Positions 1 through 8,435 of a stretch of DNA of 64,000 nucleotides are shown one piece after another. The DNA is from an uncultured Prevotellaceae bacterium (GTDB lineage: Bacteria > Bacteroidota > Bacteroidia > Bacteroidales > Bacteroidaceae), in the NCBI GenBank assembly GCA_947165505.1, contig CAMVAT010000009.1, forward strand, positions 34,968 through 98,967, read 5' to 3'. A program made the position numbers and the translations under genes. Within the stretch, counting starts at the first letter, position 1; each line of letters opens with the position of its first letter. The notes under the pieces are model-generated. The model was not told the DNA's origin. It worked only from the letters and a program-made list of their open reading frames with translations, and ran no database searches.

Positions 1-221
1 AACCATAACGCATAATAACTTTTTCATTGTTTATCTATTTAGTTTATCTGTAAATTATCTTAAGATAGGAAATCGGTTGAATCAATTTTTCGCAAAGATG
101 TATATATGTGCTAGCTTTGATTTTGCGTGCAAAGTTAACTATTTTTTTTTATTCTATTGCTTTTTTTGGTTTTTTTTTCGGTTTTGGTAGCATTTTTTTC
201 AAAATAGTGATGATTTTGGAG

Positions 222-288
222 CTAGTAGTGCTAGTCGTACTAGTCGTACTAGTCATACTAGTCATACTAGTCGTACTAGTTTTACTAG
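222..288. repeat. CTAGT tandem array, period 9
   Basis: About seven 9-bp units of the form CTAGTnnTA lie in tandem in the spacer left of the xylanase gene. A second CTAGT array of the same period lies at 30723-30803. No gene is convincing in 1-372. A TAACTTTG box on the minus strand at 130-137 could serve a gene that starts left of the window, but it lacks the GTTACA half-sites seen at the xylan promoters. Confidence 0.85.
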
Positions 289-331
289 AGAGAAAAGAAA
301 TGGGCGCCCGGATCTCACGACTCAAGCGCCC
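287..331 (-). terminator. possible terminator after the xylanase gene
   Basis: GGGCGC (302-307) pairs with GCGCCC (326-331) around a long loop. On the minus strand this is followed by a pyrimidine-rich run (about 287-300). It lies about 40 bp beyond the xylanase stop. The stem is short and the loop long, so this is a weak call. Confidence 0.35.
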
Positions 332-372
332 TGGTTTTTCATTTTCATGAAAAGCACAAATAAAATTATTGA

Positions 373-2673
373 TTATTTCGACAATCCGTCAGCAAAACCG
401 GCGTAGGTGTGCTTGCGGTTGTAGTTGAGGTCCCACAAGCCCACGGGCTGGTTGGCACGCCATCCGCTGTTGGCGGGGCTGTCGGTGACACACCACTGGC
501 AGATGCCCCACTGCTGGTTGGCCGGGATAATCTCCAGATACTTCTGGATAATCCATGTGTAGAGCTCAGCCATCTTGTGGTGCTGCTCCTCGGTCACGTC
601 GGCAGTGGCGATGTTGTTGCCGTTCTCATCGACAAGCCCCATGTCGAGCTCGGAGACACGCACCAGTTTGCCGGTGGCAGCCATGAGTTTGAACATATTC
701 TCGATGGCCTGCTTCTTCTTCTCCTGTGTAGCCTCGTTGAGATAGCAGCTGATGTGCATCTGCGTGCCGATACCGTCGATCTTGGTCACGCCGTCGGCCT
801 CCCAGCGCTCAATCCACTTGATGAGGCTCTTCAGCTTGCCGTTGTTGTCCCAGTCGCTCTCGAGGTTGTAGTCGTTGATGAAGAGTTTCACATCTTGTGG
901 TCCGAAGTCGCGTGCGGCTTTCACGGCGGTGCGCACATACTCCAGGTCGCCCATGTGGTCTTGCCAGTAGAAGTTGTTCTTTGCGTCGTCGGCATTTTCG
1001 GGGTTGGCGTGCTGCAAGGCATAGACACCCTCGCCGTCGGGGTTGCCGCCCGAGATAGCCTCGTTGACCACATCGAAGGCATGCACCTTGCCCTTGCATC
1101 CCTCCTCCATCATGCCCTGGATCCAGGTGCGCATGGCGGTGGTGAGCACGTCGAGCTTCTCTTCGGGTGTGAGCGGTATGGTGGGTTCCACGCCGACCGT
1201 CTCGGTGTAATGGTCAACGATGCGTGAAGGCACGGTAGCACCGCGTTTCTCTTTCGTGCGGAAGCTGGCGGTGTTGTTCGGGTCTTCGCAGTCGCCGTTT
1301 TGTATCACCTCCTTGCCGTTGATCTTCAGGCTGATGTCGTCGAAGTAGTAGCGGTTGGCGGGGGCGAAGTCGTTCAGATTGAAAGCGATAGACATACCGC
1401 CTGTGCTCTCACTCATGAATGTGCCTGAAGCCGTAAACTCTGTCCACTCTGTTTTGAACGGAATCGTACCGATAGCCGACCAGTGGATATAACTTCCGGG
1501 GTCGGTGTGTGTCTGCGTGCCTGAGGTTGCCTCTTTGTCGGCACGTACATTCATCTTCACCTCGTAGGAAGCGCCGGCGGGTATGGGATCGTCGGGGAAG
1601 TAGAGCCAGAACTGTGTGTCCCATTCATGTTCTGCCCTATCGTCGGATTCCACCATGATGCAGTTACGCTTCACCTCCACCTCTTTCGTTGACGAGGGCA
1701 TCTCCATGCGTATCACCTCGGTCTCATCAACGATGGTCGAGGGTCCGATGGCTCCGCGTTGCTCTTTCGTGACGAAGCTGCTGACATCAGTGCCCTCGCA
1801 GTCGCCGTTTTTGATCACTTCCTTGCCGTTGATCTTTAGGCTGATGTTGTCGAAGTAATAGATATTGGCAGGATTGAAATCGTTGAGGTTGAAGGCGATG
1901 GAGTAGCCTCCGTTGCACTCAGCGCTGAACGAGCCAGACGATTTGTAGGTAGTCCACTCCTCTTCGAAGGGCAATGTCCCCACAGCTGCCCAGTGAATAT
2001 ACCCACCGGGGTTGGTGTGCGTCTGCGAACCCGCTGAAGCCTTTTTGTTGGCCATCAGGTCGATGGAGAACTCGTAAGAGTCGCCGGCTGCGATGGGATT
2101 GTCGGGGAAGGTGAGCCAGAACTGTGTGTCCCACTCATGTTCTGCCATATCGTCGGAGTTGACGCGGATACAGCGGCGTTTCTCCTTGATAACGGTCTCC
2201 ACCGGCTCAGCGGTGTAGTCAGGGTCGGGTCGGTCGGCCACCAGCGCATTGAGCCATTTCACGGGCTGCTGCGAGTGCCACGCCAGCGTATGTCCATAGA
2301 CTGGAATGCCAGCAGCCTCGGCGGTTTCGACGAAGTCGGTGACGGCGGCGAAGTCCATCGAGCCGTCGTCGGCCACGCACGATGACATCTTCATCTCGTT
2401 GCCGGCCACCACTTCCTCGAAGTTGGAGTTGACCAGCGCATAGATGAGCTGCTTCTTCACATAGTCGTTGGCAGAGACAGCCACGCCCAGTTTGAAGTTA
2501 GGATATTTCGAGTGATCGACATACTCTTTCAGTGGTGCATAGTCGGTCAGGTAGGCATATTCGGCCAGATTGTCCGGGCGTCCCACCTCGTACGATTTGA
2601 GCAGGTCGTCGGCGCAACTGCAGAACAAAACGCCACATGCTAAAAGAAATAAATGGATACGTTTCATATTCAT
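373..2673 (-). CDS. xyn10C: GH10 endo-1,4-beta-xylanase with two inserted CBMs
   Basis: Secreted endo-xylanase of 766 residues, probably a surface lipoprotein (LFCSC lipobox, Cys20). The GH10 barrel is split. The N-terminal part is about residues 50-150. Two carbohydrate-binding modules of CBM4/9 type follow (about 165-295 and 335-465), and the barrel resumes near 500. Glu538 in DVVNEAI is the expected acid/base and Glu675 in VSELDMG the expected nucleophile. The two modules share long identical stretches, so they are a tandem duplication. Split GH10 enzymes of this kind are known as Xyn10C of Prevotella bryantii and related Bacteroides xylanases. It is the last gene of the xus operon, 19 bp after xusE. 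Met3 is an equally good start. Confidence 0.95.
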   Translation of the reverse strand: MNMKRIHLFLLACGVLFCSCADDLLKSYEVGRPDNLAEYAYLTDYAPLKEYVDHSKYPNFKLGVAVSANDYVKKQLIYALVNSNFEEVVAGNEMKMSSCVADDGSMDFAAVTDFVETAEAAGIPVYGHTLAWHSQQPVKWLNALVADRPDPDYTAEPVETVIKEKRRCIRVNSDDMAEHEWDTQFWLTFPDNPIAAGDSYEFSIDLMANKKASAGSQTHTNPGGYIHWAAVGTLPFEEEWTTYKSSGSFSAECNGGYSIAFNLNDFNPANIYYFDNISLKINGKEVIKNGDCEGTDVSSFVTKEQRGAIGPSTIVDETEVIRMEMPSSTKEVEVKRNCIMVESDDRAEHEWDTQFWLYFPDDPIPAGASYEVKMNVRADKEATSGTQTHTDPGSYIHWSAIGTIPFKTEWTEFTASGTFMSESTGGMSIAFNLNDFAPANRYYFDDISLKINGKEVIQNGDCEDPNNTASFRTKEKRGATVPSRIVDHYTETVGVEPTIPLTPEEKLDVLTTAMRTWIQGMMEEGCKGKVHAFDVVNEAISGGNPDGEGVYALQHANPENADDAKNNFYWQDHMGDLEYVRTAVKAARDFGPQDVKLFINDYNLESDWDNNGKLKSLIKWIERWEADGVTKIDGIGTQMHISCYLNEATQEKKKQAIENMFKLMAATGKLVRVSELDMGLVDENGNNIATADVTEEQHHKMAELYTWIIQKYLEIIPANQQWGICQWCVTDSPANSGWRANQPVGLWDLNYNRKHTYAGFADGLSK

Positions 2674-2692
2674 TGATTTTTAAAGTTCATTG

Positions 2693-3706
2693 TTACTCTG
2701 CGCTATAAGCCGGTGCGAATTCTTCCACGGTCACACCCGAGCGCTGCCAGACAAGTTTCTCGTTGCGCGAGATGGTCTTACCGCCGCCGAAATCGACGTT
2801 GTAGTTGAGCTCCATCAGGTCGCGGTCTTTGTTGCCCCATGCCTTTTTGGCGCCATTGTCGCTGAACGAGCCGCTGCCGCTGACCGTCACGCCCGGTGTG
2901 AGCGAGCTGATGGTGCAGTTGTCGCCCGAGAAGTTGAGCAGCATATCCGCTGTGTAGAGCGTATCTCCGTCTTGCAGTTCCACGGTGTAGATGGCCCCGT
3001 TGAGCGAATAGGTCTTGATTTGCACGATATTGGCCTGCTCGATGTTGTCGGTTGACTGGCTGTGGTTGGTGAGCCAGAATCCGGTGTAGCGGTTCTGGAA
3101 CTTCACGCAGTAGAGCACATAGTCCATGGGCAGTACGACCCACTTCACCGCATCCGTACGCTTCGGGTTCATCCCTGCTACGGGCGTACCTTCTAGGATG
3201 CGGTCGAAGCCGCTCTGTCCTGTCATGACCAGAGGTATGACGTATGTATTTTTCACTGCATCGGGATCAGCGAAGAAAGCATCGGTGAGCTGCACCTCGG
3301 TGGTTCCGTTCATGGTGCCATTGAAATTGAGCGTATTGGTAGAAAGCGTGTAATAGTTGTCGGGCATGGCCTTGACCGGAGTGCCGTCTTCAAAGGTCAG
3401 TCCTTCTACCAGCGAATTGTCCACGGCCACTTGCACGGTGCCGTTAGAGCCGTTGTAGGAGCCGCCGAAGGTAGCCTTGATCTGGCACTTGTGTGCCTGG
3501 TCGAGCGAGGTGTCATATTCATCATCACCGAGCACGATAGTGCGTACGGGATACTGGTAGGGGAAATAGACGGTGGTGCCCCCCTCGAAGTCGTCGAACG
3601 AGCGGTCGCCGTTCTTGCAGGCGGTGAAACCGAGCAGGATGGCTGCGCCACAGACGAATTTGAATATATTACGAATCATCATTGTCTTATTGTTTTTAAT
3701 CATCAT
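2693..3706 (-). CDS. xusE: XusE-like surface glycan-binding lipoprotein (DUF1735 type)
   Basis: Lipoprotein of about 337 residues with the lipobox LGFTAC. The N-terminal half resembles the DUF1735 domain of SusE-position proteins. The C-terminal half (NRYTGFWLTNHS onward) resembles the lipocalin-like DUF4361 partner. Proteins in this position bind the polysaccharide at the cell surface beside SusC/SusD and have no catalytic role. Its place between xusD and xyn10C matches xusE of the Prevotella bryantii xylan utilisation system. The chosen start is the first Met; an internal MM pair at residue 9 (position 3682) would give a tidier signal peptide. Confidence 0.8.
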   Translation of the reverse strand: MMIKNNKTMMIRNIFKFVCGAAILLGFTACKNGDRSFDDFEGGTTVYFPYQYPVRTIVLGDDEYDTSLDQAHKCQIKATFGGSYNGSNGTVQVAVDNSLVEGLTFEDGTPVKAMPDNYYTLSTNTLNFNGTMNGTTEVQLTDAFFADPDAVKNTYVIPLVMTGQSGFDRILEGTPVAGMNPKRTDAVKWVVLPMDYVLYCVKFQNRYTGFWLTNHSQSTDNIEQANIVQIKTYSLNGAIYTVELQDGDTLYTADMLLNFSGDNCTISSLTPGVTVSGSGSFSDNGAKKAWGNKDRDLMELNYNVDFGGGKTISRNEKLVWQRSGVTVEEFAPAYSAE

Positions 3707-3725
3707 TTTATTTGTACTTTTTTGA

Positions 3726-5534
3726 TTACCATCCGTCGTTCTGACGCAGGTTGCTGTATTTCAGGGCTTCGCTATAGGGGATAGGTCCATAGTACATGAA
3801 GTCCTGGTAGTTGCGCTGCTCCACTTCGGGATATTCATAGTTGTAGCTGTCACCATTCGCTGTGATTCTCACGCCCTTGACCGGAGTGTTGAGCGGAGCC
3901 AGCCAGCGGCGCAGGTCCCAGAAGCGGTGGTTCTCGAAGCAGAGCTCCAGACGGCGCTCGTTGCGGATGAGTTCGCGCATCTTCTCTTTCGACTGTGCGC
4001 ACTCGTCAAGATAAGCATCGCCGCCGGCGGGATCCTGAATGCCTGCACGATGGCGCAGGGCCTTGATCACATCGTAGGCAGAGTAGTTGGCGCCACCCAC
4101 AGCGGCCTTCGGTCCGGCAGCCTCGTTGGCCGCCTCGGCATAGTCGAGGAAGATCTCGGTATAGCGGATACGTGCGCCCCAGTGCTTTTTGCCGGCGGCG
4201 GGGTTCAGGTTCACGTCGTCGCGCAGGTGCTTGCGCAGATAGTAGCCGGTGATGGACGAGCGGCCCAACTCCTTGTTGATGGGATCGAGTGTAGGAGAGC
4301 CCTCGGTAGTATTGATGGCTTCTCCCTTGGCACCGATGACATCGCCGTTGCACACGATGTATGCATGCAGTCGCGGGTCGCGGTTGTCATAGGGATTTTT
4401 GGGGTCGTAACCCGAACGGCTGTCGGTGATAGGGAATCCCGTGACAGTGGGGAAGGCGTCGACCAGGTTTTGCGTGGGGTTGATGCGCCCTTTACCCTCA
4501 AGCGATGGGGGATAGTAGTCAGACTCAAGCGTGGTGTTCTCGCCCACATTACCACGCCATGCTATTTCCAGGGGGTCATCGTCTCTGAACGAATAGTTTT
4601 CGATAAACTCCTTATTGTTGAACCAATGCCAGCCTTCAGGATCCATACCGCTCAGCCCGCCTACATTGTTGAGGCTCTGCACGGCCATCTGTGCGGCCTG
4701 CTCCCATGTCATGGCTTCTGCCGAGGCATAAGCCGGCGAAGCGGCGAAGAGAGCCACCTGTGCCTTGAAAGCCTGAATCATCTGGCAGTCTATCTTACCC
4801 TTCTGTAAGGTACCGAAGGCACGGTTGTATGCGAGAGCGTTGGCACCCATCGCCTTATACTTGGCCGGCACATCATTGTCGCTGTTGATGTCGCCATAGT
4901 CGGTCGGAAGGCACTCGATGGCATGGTCAAAGTCTGACATAATCTGGTCGATACACTCTTTGAAGGTGTTGCGCGGCACGTTGAAATCCGATGTACCGTC
5001 TTCAAAGTTTAAATGGATGGGCACTCCTGTCAGCACACCGTCGACCTTGCCGCAGTGAGCGCGGAGCAGGTGGAAGAAGTGCAGGCCCCGAAGTGCGTAG
5101 GCATTGCCCTTATAGAGGTCTTTGTGCATCTCGTTGAGTGCCTCTGATGAATAGTCCCACGTCACATTGTCGCAATAACTGAGGAAGAGGTTGCAGTACA
5201 TGATAGCATGGTAGCGGTCGTTCCACTGGCTTACAGCATTGGCGCGGGCTGTCCACGAACCGAGTGCCATCTTCTTGTAGTTGTTGTCGTTGTCGTTGGT
5301 GACAGCGTCGTCGGTGGCTACATCGGTAGAAATGCCGTTGGAAGCCGAAGAGAGACCGTCGGCATTGATGGGAATGACCAAAAAGGCATTGTCTATCAGG
5401 CCACGTGCGAAAAGCGGGTCTTTATGAATCTGTTCGATGTCCAGGTTGCTCTCCAACGCCGGCTCAAAGAGGTCGTCACAGGCAGTGAGAGCCACTGCGG
5501 CAGCACCGAGAAGGATGATATTTTTGAGTTTCAT
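3726..5534 (-). CDS. xusD: SusD/RagB-family xylan-binding lipoprotein XusD
   Basis: Lipoprotein of 602 residues with the lipobox LTAC near residue 19. A helical TPR-like SusD fold is indicated, and the C-terminal signature RNERRLELCFENHRFWDLRR is typical of RagB/SusD. Such proteins form the lid on the SusC transporter and capture oligosaccharides. It pairs with the SusC-like gene directly upstream (20 bp gap) and is followed by xusE after 19 bp, so translation is probably linked across the operon. Confidence 0.93.
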   Translation of the reverse strand: MKLKNIILLGAAAVALTACDDLFEPALESNLDIEQIHKDPLFARGLIDNAFLVIPINADGLSSASNGISTDVATDDAVTNDNDNNYKKMALGSWTARANAVSQWNDRYHAIMYCNLFLSYCDNVTWDYSSEALNEMHKDLYKGNAYALRGLHFFHLLRAHCGKVDGVLTGVPIHLNFEDGTSDFNVPRNTFKECIDQIMSDFDHAIECLPTDYGDINSDNDVPAKYKAMGANALAYNRAFGTLQKGKIDCQMIQAFKAQVALFAASPAYASAEAMTWEQAAQMAVQSLNNVGGLSGMDPEGWHWFNNKEFIENYSFRDDDPLEIAWRGNVGENTTLESDYYPPSLEGKGRINPTQNLVDAFPTVTGFPITDSRSGYDPKNPYDNRDPRLHAYIVCNGDVIGAKGEAINTTEGSPTLDPINKELGRSSITGYYLRKHLRDDVNLNPAAGKKHWGARIRYTEIFLDYAEAANEAAGPKAAVGGANYSAYDVIKALRHRAGIQDPAGGDAYLDECAQSKEKMRELIRNERRLELCFENHRFWDLRRWLAPLNTPVKGVRITANGDSYNYEYPEVEQRNYQDFMYYGPIPYSEALKYSNLRQNDGW

Positions 5535-5554
5535 ATCTGTATTCCTTATTTAAA

Positions 5555-8380
5555 TTAGAATGATACTTTAACACCGAGATTATAGAATCTGGACTGAGGA
5601 GCACTGCCCACGTTCATCTCGAGGATTTCACGCTCTTTGGCAAGTGTCAGCAGACTGTTGCCGCTCACATAGACGGAGAGTCCTTTGACGAAGGATCCAT
5701 TAAACATGGTCTTGGGGAAGTCGTAGGTGAGCTGCACCTTGGCCAGGTCGAACCGAGAGGTAGAGTAGAGCCAGAAGTCGGAGTTGGTGAAGTTGTTCTG
5801 TCCGGCCTCCGTGGTCAGGCGGGGATACTTGGCAGCGTCTGCCGTCTCCGGTGTCCAGCGATCGCGCACCACGGCCGAGTATTTGCCGTCGCCGTGCACC
5901 CACCAGTAGGAGTTGCTCTTGAAGGCATGTCCGCCGAAGCCGCCGATACCGAGCATGAAGAGGGTGAAGTTCTTGTACTTGAAGGTGAGGTTCACACCGA
6001 GTGTGGTGGGCGCGCCATACCATCCGCCCGTGGCCAGGTTGACCTGGTCTTGGCTGTCGATGATGCCGTCGCCGTTCTGGTCCTTGTATTTCAGGTCGCC
6101 CGGGCGGATATTGCCGCCGATAGCAGGCTGGGGCTGGTCGGCCAGCACCTTGCCGTCGGCATCGAAGTCGGACTGCTGATAGAATCCGAGGCACTCATAA
6201 CCCCAGAGGGCATCCAGCTCCTTATCCTGACGATACTGATAAGCATCGGCATAGTTGGTGTCGTCGCGCTTGACGGCCTTGGTGGTATAGGTGGTCAGGT
6301 TGAGACCGCCCTCGAATCCGAACTCACCGAACTGCTTCTTGTACTTGATGGCGAGGTCGAAGCCCGTGCGGCTGTCCTCGTTGAAGTTGAGGTTGGGCAG
6401 GAACGACGATTCGGGATAATACACCTTGAAGTAACTGGGCATCTGGTTGGCGGCAGTGATGATGCCACCGACGTACTTGCTGCTGAAGAACGATGCGCTC
6501 AGTTGGAGCGAGCGTTGCAGCATGAGAGCCTGCATGGTGAGCGAGAACTCGTTGCGCTTCAGATAGCCGAAGTCATCGTTGCCGCCTCGGAGCGACCGAT
6601 AAGCGTCATGTCCGGTGCTGCCGTTCCAGTCCCACCAACCGCCTTTCTGGTATGTTCCGAGATACATATAGTAGTCTTCTACGTCAAGGTCGGTCTTCAG
6701 GCTGCTGTAGCTGGCGCTGAGGGTCAGGTCGTCGAAGACGTTCTGGTTCTGCATGAAGCTCTCGCCGGTGAGACGCCATCCGAGGGTGAACGAGGGAGAG
6801 AACCCTGCGCGGTGTCCTTCGGGCAGACGTGCCGACCACGGGGTGGCCACAGCCACCTCGCCATAGTAGCGGTGGTCGAAGTTGTAAGCCAGGTCGAAGC
6901 CGAGGTTGGCGTTGCTGACTTTGTGATAGACCTCCGACTCCGACTGCTGGTAACCGTTGGCCACCAACATGGCGCTCACATTGTGCATGCCGCCGAAGGT
7001 GCGGTTGTAGTCGAAGTGGGCATTGAAAGCGATGGTCTGCTTGTCGGTCGAGCCGCTCATGTCTTGCACGCCCGTCTTCTTATCCACCGTCTCGTAGTTC
7101 TCAAGTCCTGTGATCGACTCTACACCATTGTAGTTGCTCCAAGTGGGCTGGAAGATGGCATATTCATTCTTATAAGCAGAGGTATAGGTCGTAGCGTAGT
7201 CAATACCCACCATGGCGTGGAAACTCAAGCCTTTGAGCACCTTGCCGAGGTCGAAGTCGACACCGGCATCAAACTGGAACTGCCGGCTGGTCCAAGTGCT
7301 CTTACCACCTGCATAGTAGTCGGCGAACACATTGGTCTTCTCGGTCTGCGTACCTGCGAGGAAGCAGCCGTTGATGATATTGTTCGAGTTTTGGAGCATA
7401 TACTGTGCGCCCTCGCATGCCGGGTCCACGAAACTGGTGGGAATGAGCGGGTACAGACGGTTGGGTCGCATGGTAGCGGCACTCTCCCAGTAGTTGGCGC
7501 CACGTGCCGACTTCTGGTTGTAGTAGGTGGCATTGGCATTGACGTAGGCCGAGATGAAGTCGTTGATCTTCAAATCGACGTTGCCACGCACGTTAAACCG
7601 GTCGGTGTAGTTGTTCTTTGCCTCGCCGAAGTCGAGGAAGTCGCCCTGCTTGTAGTAGCTGACGTTGGCATAGAACTTAGCGCGCTCGTTGCCGCCCTCA
7701 ATCTCAGCCGTGGCATCCCAACGGTTGTACACCTTGTTGATATAGTCAGACGAGTAGAAGTTGAGGTTGGGATAGCGGTAGGGGTTGGCCTGTGCCGCAT
7801 AGTTATAGATGTCGGCCTGGGTGTAGAGTGCAGGGAGTCCGTCGTTGGCACGAGCCTCGTTGTAGAGGGTCATGTACTCGGCCGAGCCCAGATACTCGGG
7901 ATAAGCCTTAGCGACAGCCAGTCCCACGTTGGCACGGACATTTACGCTCAGTCCGTCGTTCACCTTGCCACGCTTGGTGGTGATGAGGATAGCGCCCTTG
8001 GCTGCACGGCTGCCGTAGAGCACCACGGCCTGTGCGCCCTTGAGGAAGGTGATCTCTTCCACCTCGTCGGGCTTCACATTGTTGTCAGCGCGGGGCACAC
8101 CGTCGATGAGTACGAGCTGGTCGGTATATCCCCACATGCCGGCACCGTTGAAACCGGCCACATAGCCCTGCATGTTGTCCAAGGTGTAGGTATTATAGTT
8201 CTTGTCCATCAGCTCCCGGTAGTTCACGGTCGAGACACCACCCAGCACATCTTCCTGCGCTACCTTACGGAAAGGCATGTTGACCTGCGCTGAGTCAGAG
8301 GTGTCGATCTGAGCACTGGCCGGTGTGATAGCAGGCCATGCGAAGAGGACTGACAGCAGGATAAATTTGTTATGTTTCAT
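5555..8380 (-). CDS. xusC: SusC-family TonB-dependent transporter XusC, short N-terminus
   Basis: Outer-membrane TonB-dependent transporter of 941 residues for xylo-oligosaccharides. It has a signal peptide (ending near ASAQ), a plug with VLIDGVPR and GSRAAKGAILITTKRG, then a 22-strand barrel ending in a terminal Phe (KVSF). Unlike XusA it lacks the N-terminal carboxypeptidase-regulatory-like domain. The mature chain goes almost straight into the plug (EDVLGGVSTVNYRELM). The start is set by the signal peptide, and no upstream extension encoding the missing domain is present in the 55-bp spacer to xusB. Confidence 0.93.
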   Translation of the reverse strand: MKHNKFILLSVLFAWPAITPASAQIDTSDSAQVNMPFRKVAQEDVLGGVSTVNYRELMDKNYNTYTLDNMQGYVAGFNGAGMWGYTDQLVLIDGVPRADNNVKPDEVEEITFLKGAQAVVLYGSRAAKGAILITTKRGKVNDGLSVNVRANVGLAVAKAYPEYLGSAEYMTLYNEARANDGLPALYTQADIYNYAAQANPYRYPNLNFYSSDYINKVYNRWDATAEIEGGNERAKFYANVSYYKQGDFLDFGEAKNNYTDRFNVRGNVDLKINDFISAYVNANATYYNQKSARGANYWESAATMRPNRLYPLIPTSFVDPACEGAQYMLQNSNNIINGCFLAGTQTEKTNVFADYYAGGKSTWTSRQFQFDAGVDFDLGKVLKGLSFHAMVGIDYATTYTSAYKNEYAIFQPTWSNYNGVESITGLENYETVDKKTGVQDMSGSTDKQTIAFNAHFDYNRTFGGMHNVSAMLVANGYQQSESEVYHKVSNANLGFDLAYNFDHRYYGEVAVATPWSARLPEGHRAGFSPSFTLGWRLTGESFMQNQNVFDDLTLSASYSSLKTDLDVEDYYMYLGTYQKGGWWDWNGSTGHDAYRSLRGGNDDFGYLKRNEFSLTMQALMLQRSLQLSASFFSSKYVGGIITAANQMPSYFKVYYPESSFLPNLNFNEDSRTGFDLAIKYKKQFGEFGFEGGLNLTTYTTKAVKRDDTNYADAYQYRQDKELDALWGYECLGFYQQSDFDADGKVLADQPQPAIGGNIRPGDLKYKDQNGDGIIDSQDQVNLATGGWYGAPTTLGVNLTFKYKNFTLFMLGIGGFGGHAFKSNSYWWVHGDGKYSAVVRDRWTPETADAAKYPRLTTEAGQNNFTNSDFWLYSTSRFDLAKVQLTYDFPKTMFNGSFVKGLSVYVSGNSLLTLAKEREILEMNVGSAPQSRFYNLGVKVSF

Positions 8381-8435
8381 AAGATTATTGTCCTTTTAAT
8401 GTTTTGAATCTTTTAATTTTTTCATCTTAAAAGAA

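Noticed and set aside
130..137. Eighth member of the GTTACA promoter set
   Set aside because: The TAACTTTG box is present, but the region 32 bp away is T-rich without half-sites. The boxes at 46067 and 52227 fail the same test.
108..350. 80-codon plus-strand ORF
   Set aside because: Its second half (VVLVVLVILVILVV) is only the translation of the CTAGT array; no signal, domain or promoter supports it.
409..1227. Long plus-strand ORF opposite the xylanase gene
   Set aside because: It is an antisense shadow caused by GC-rich codons. Similar shadows lie opposite xusC, xusB, GH43, GH2 and HTCS genes and were left out.
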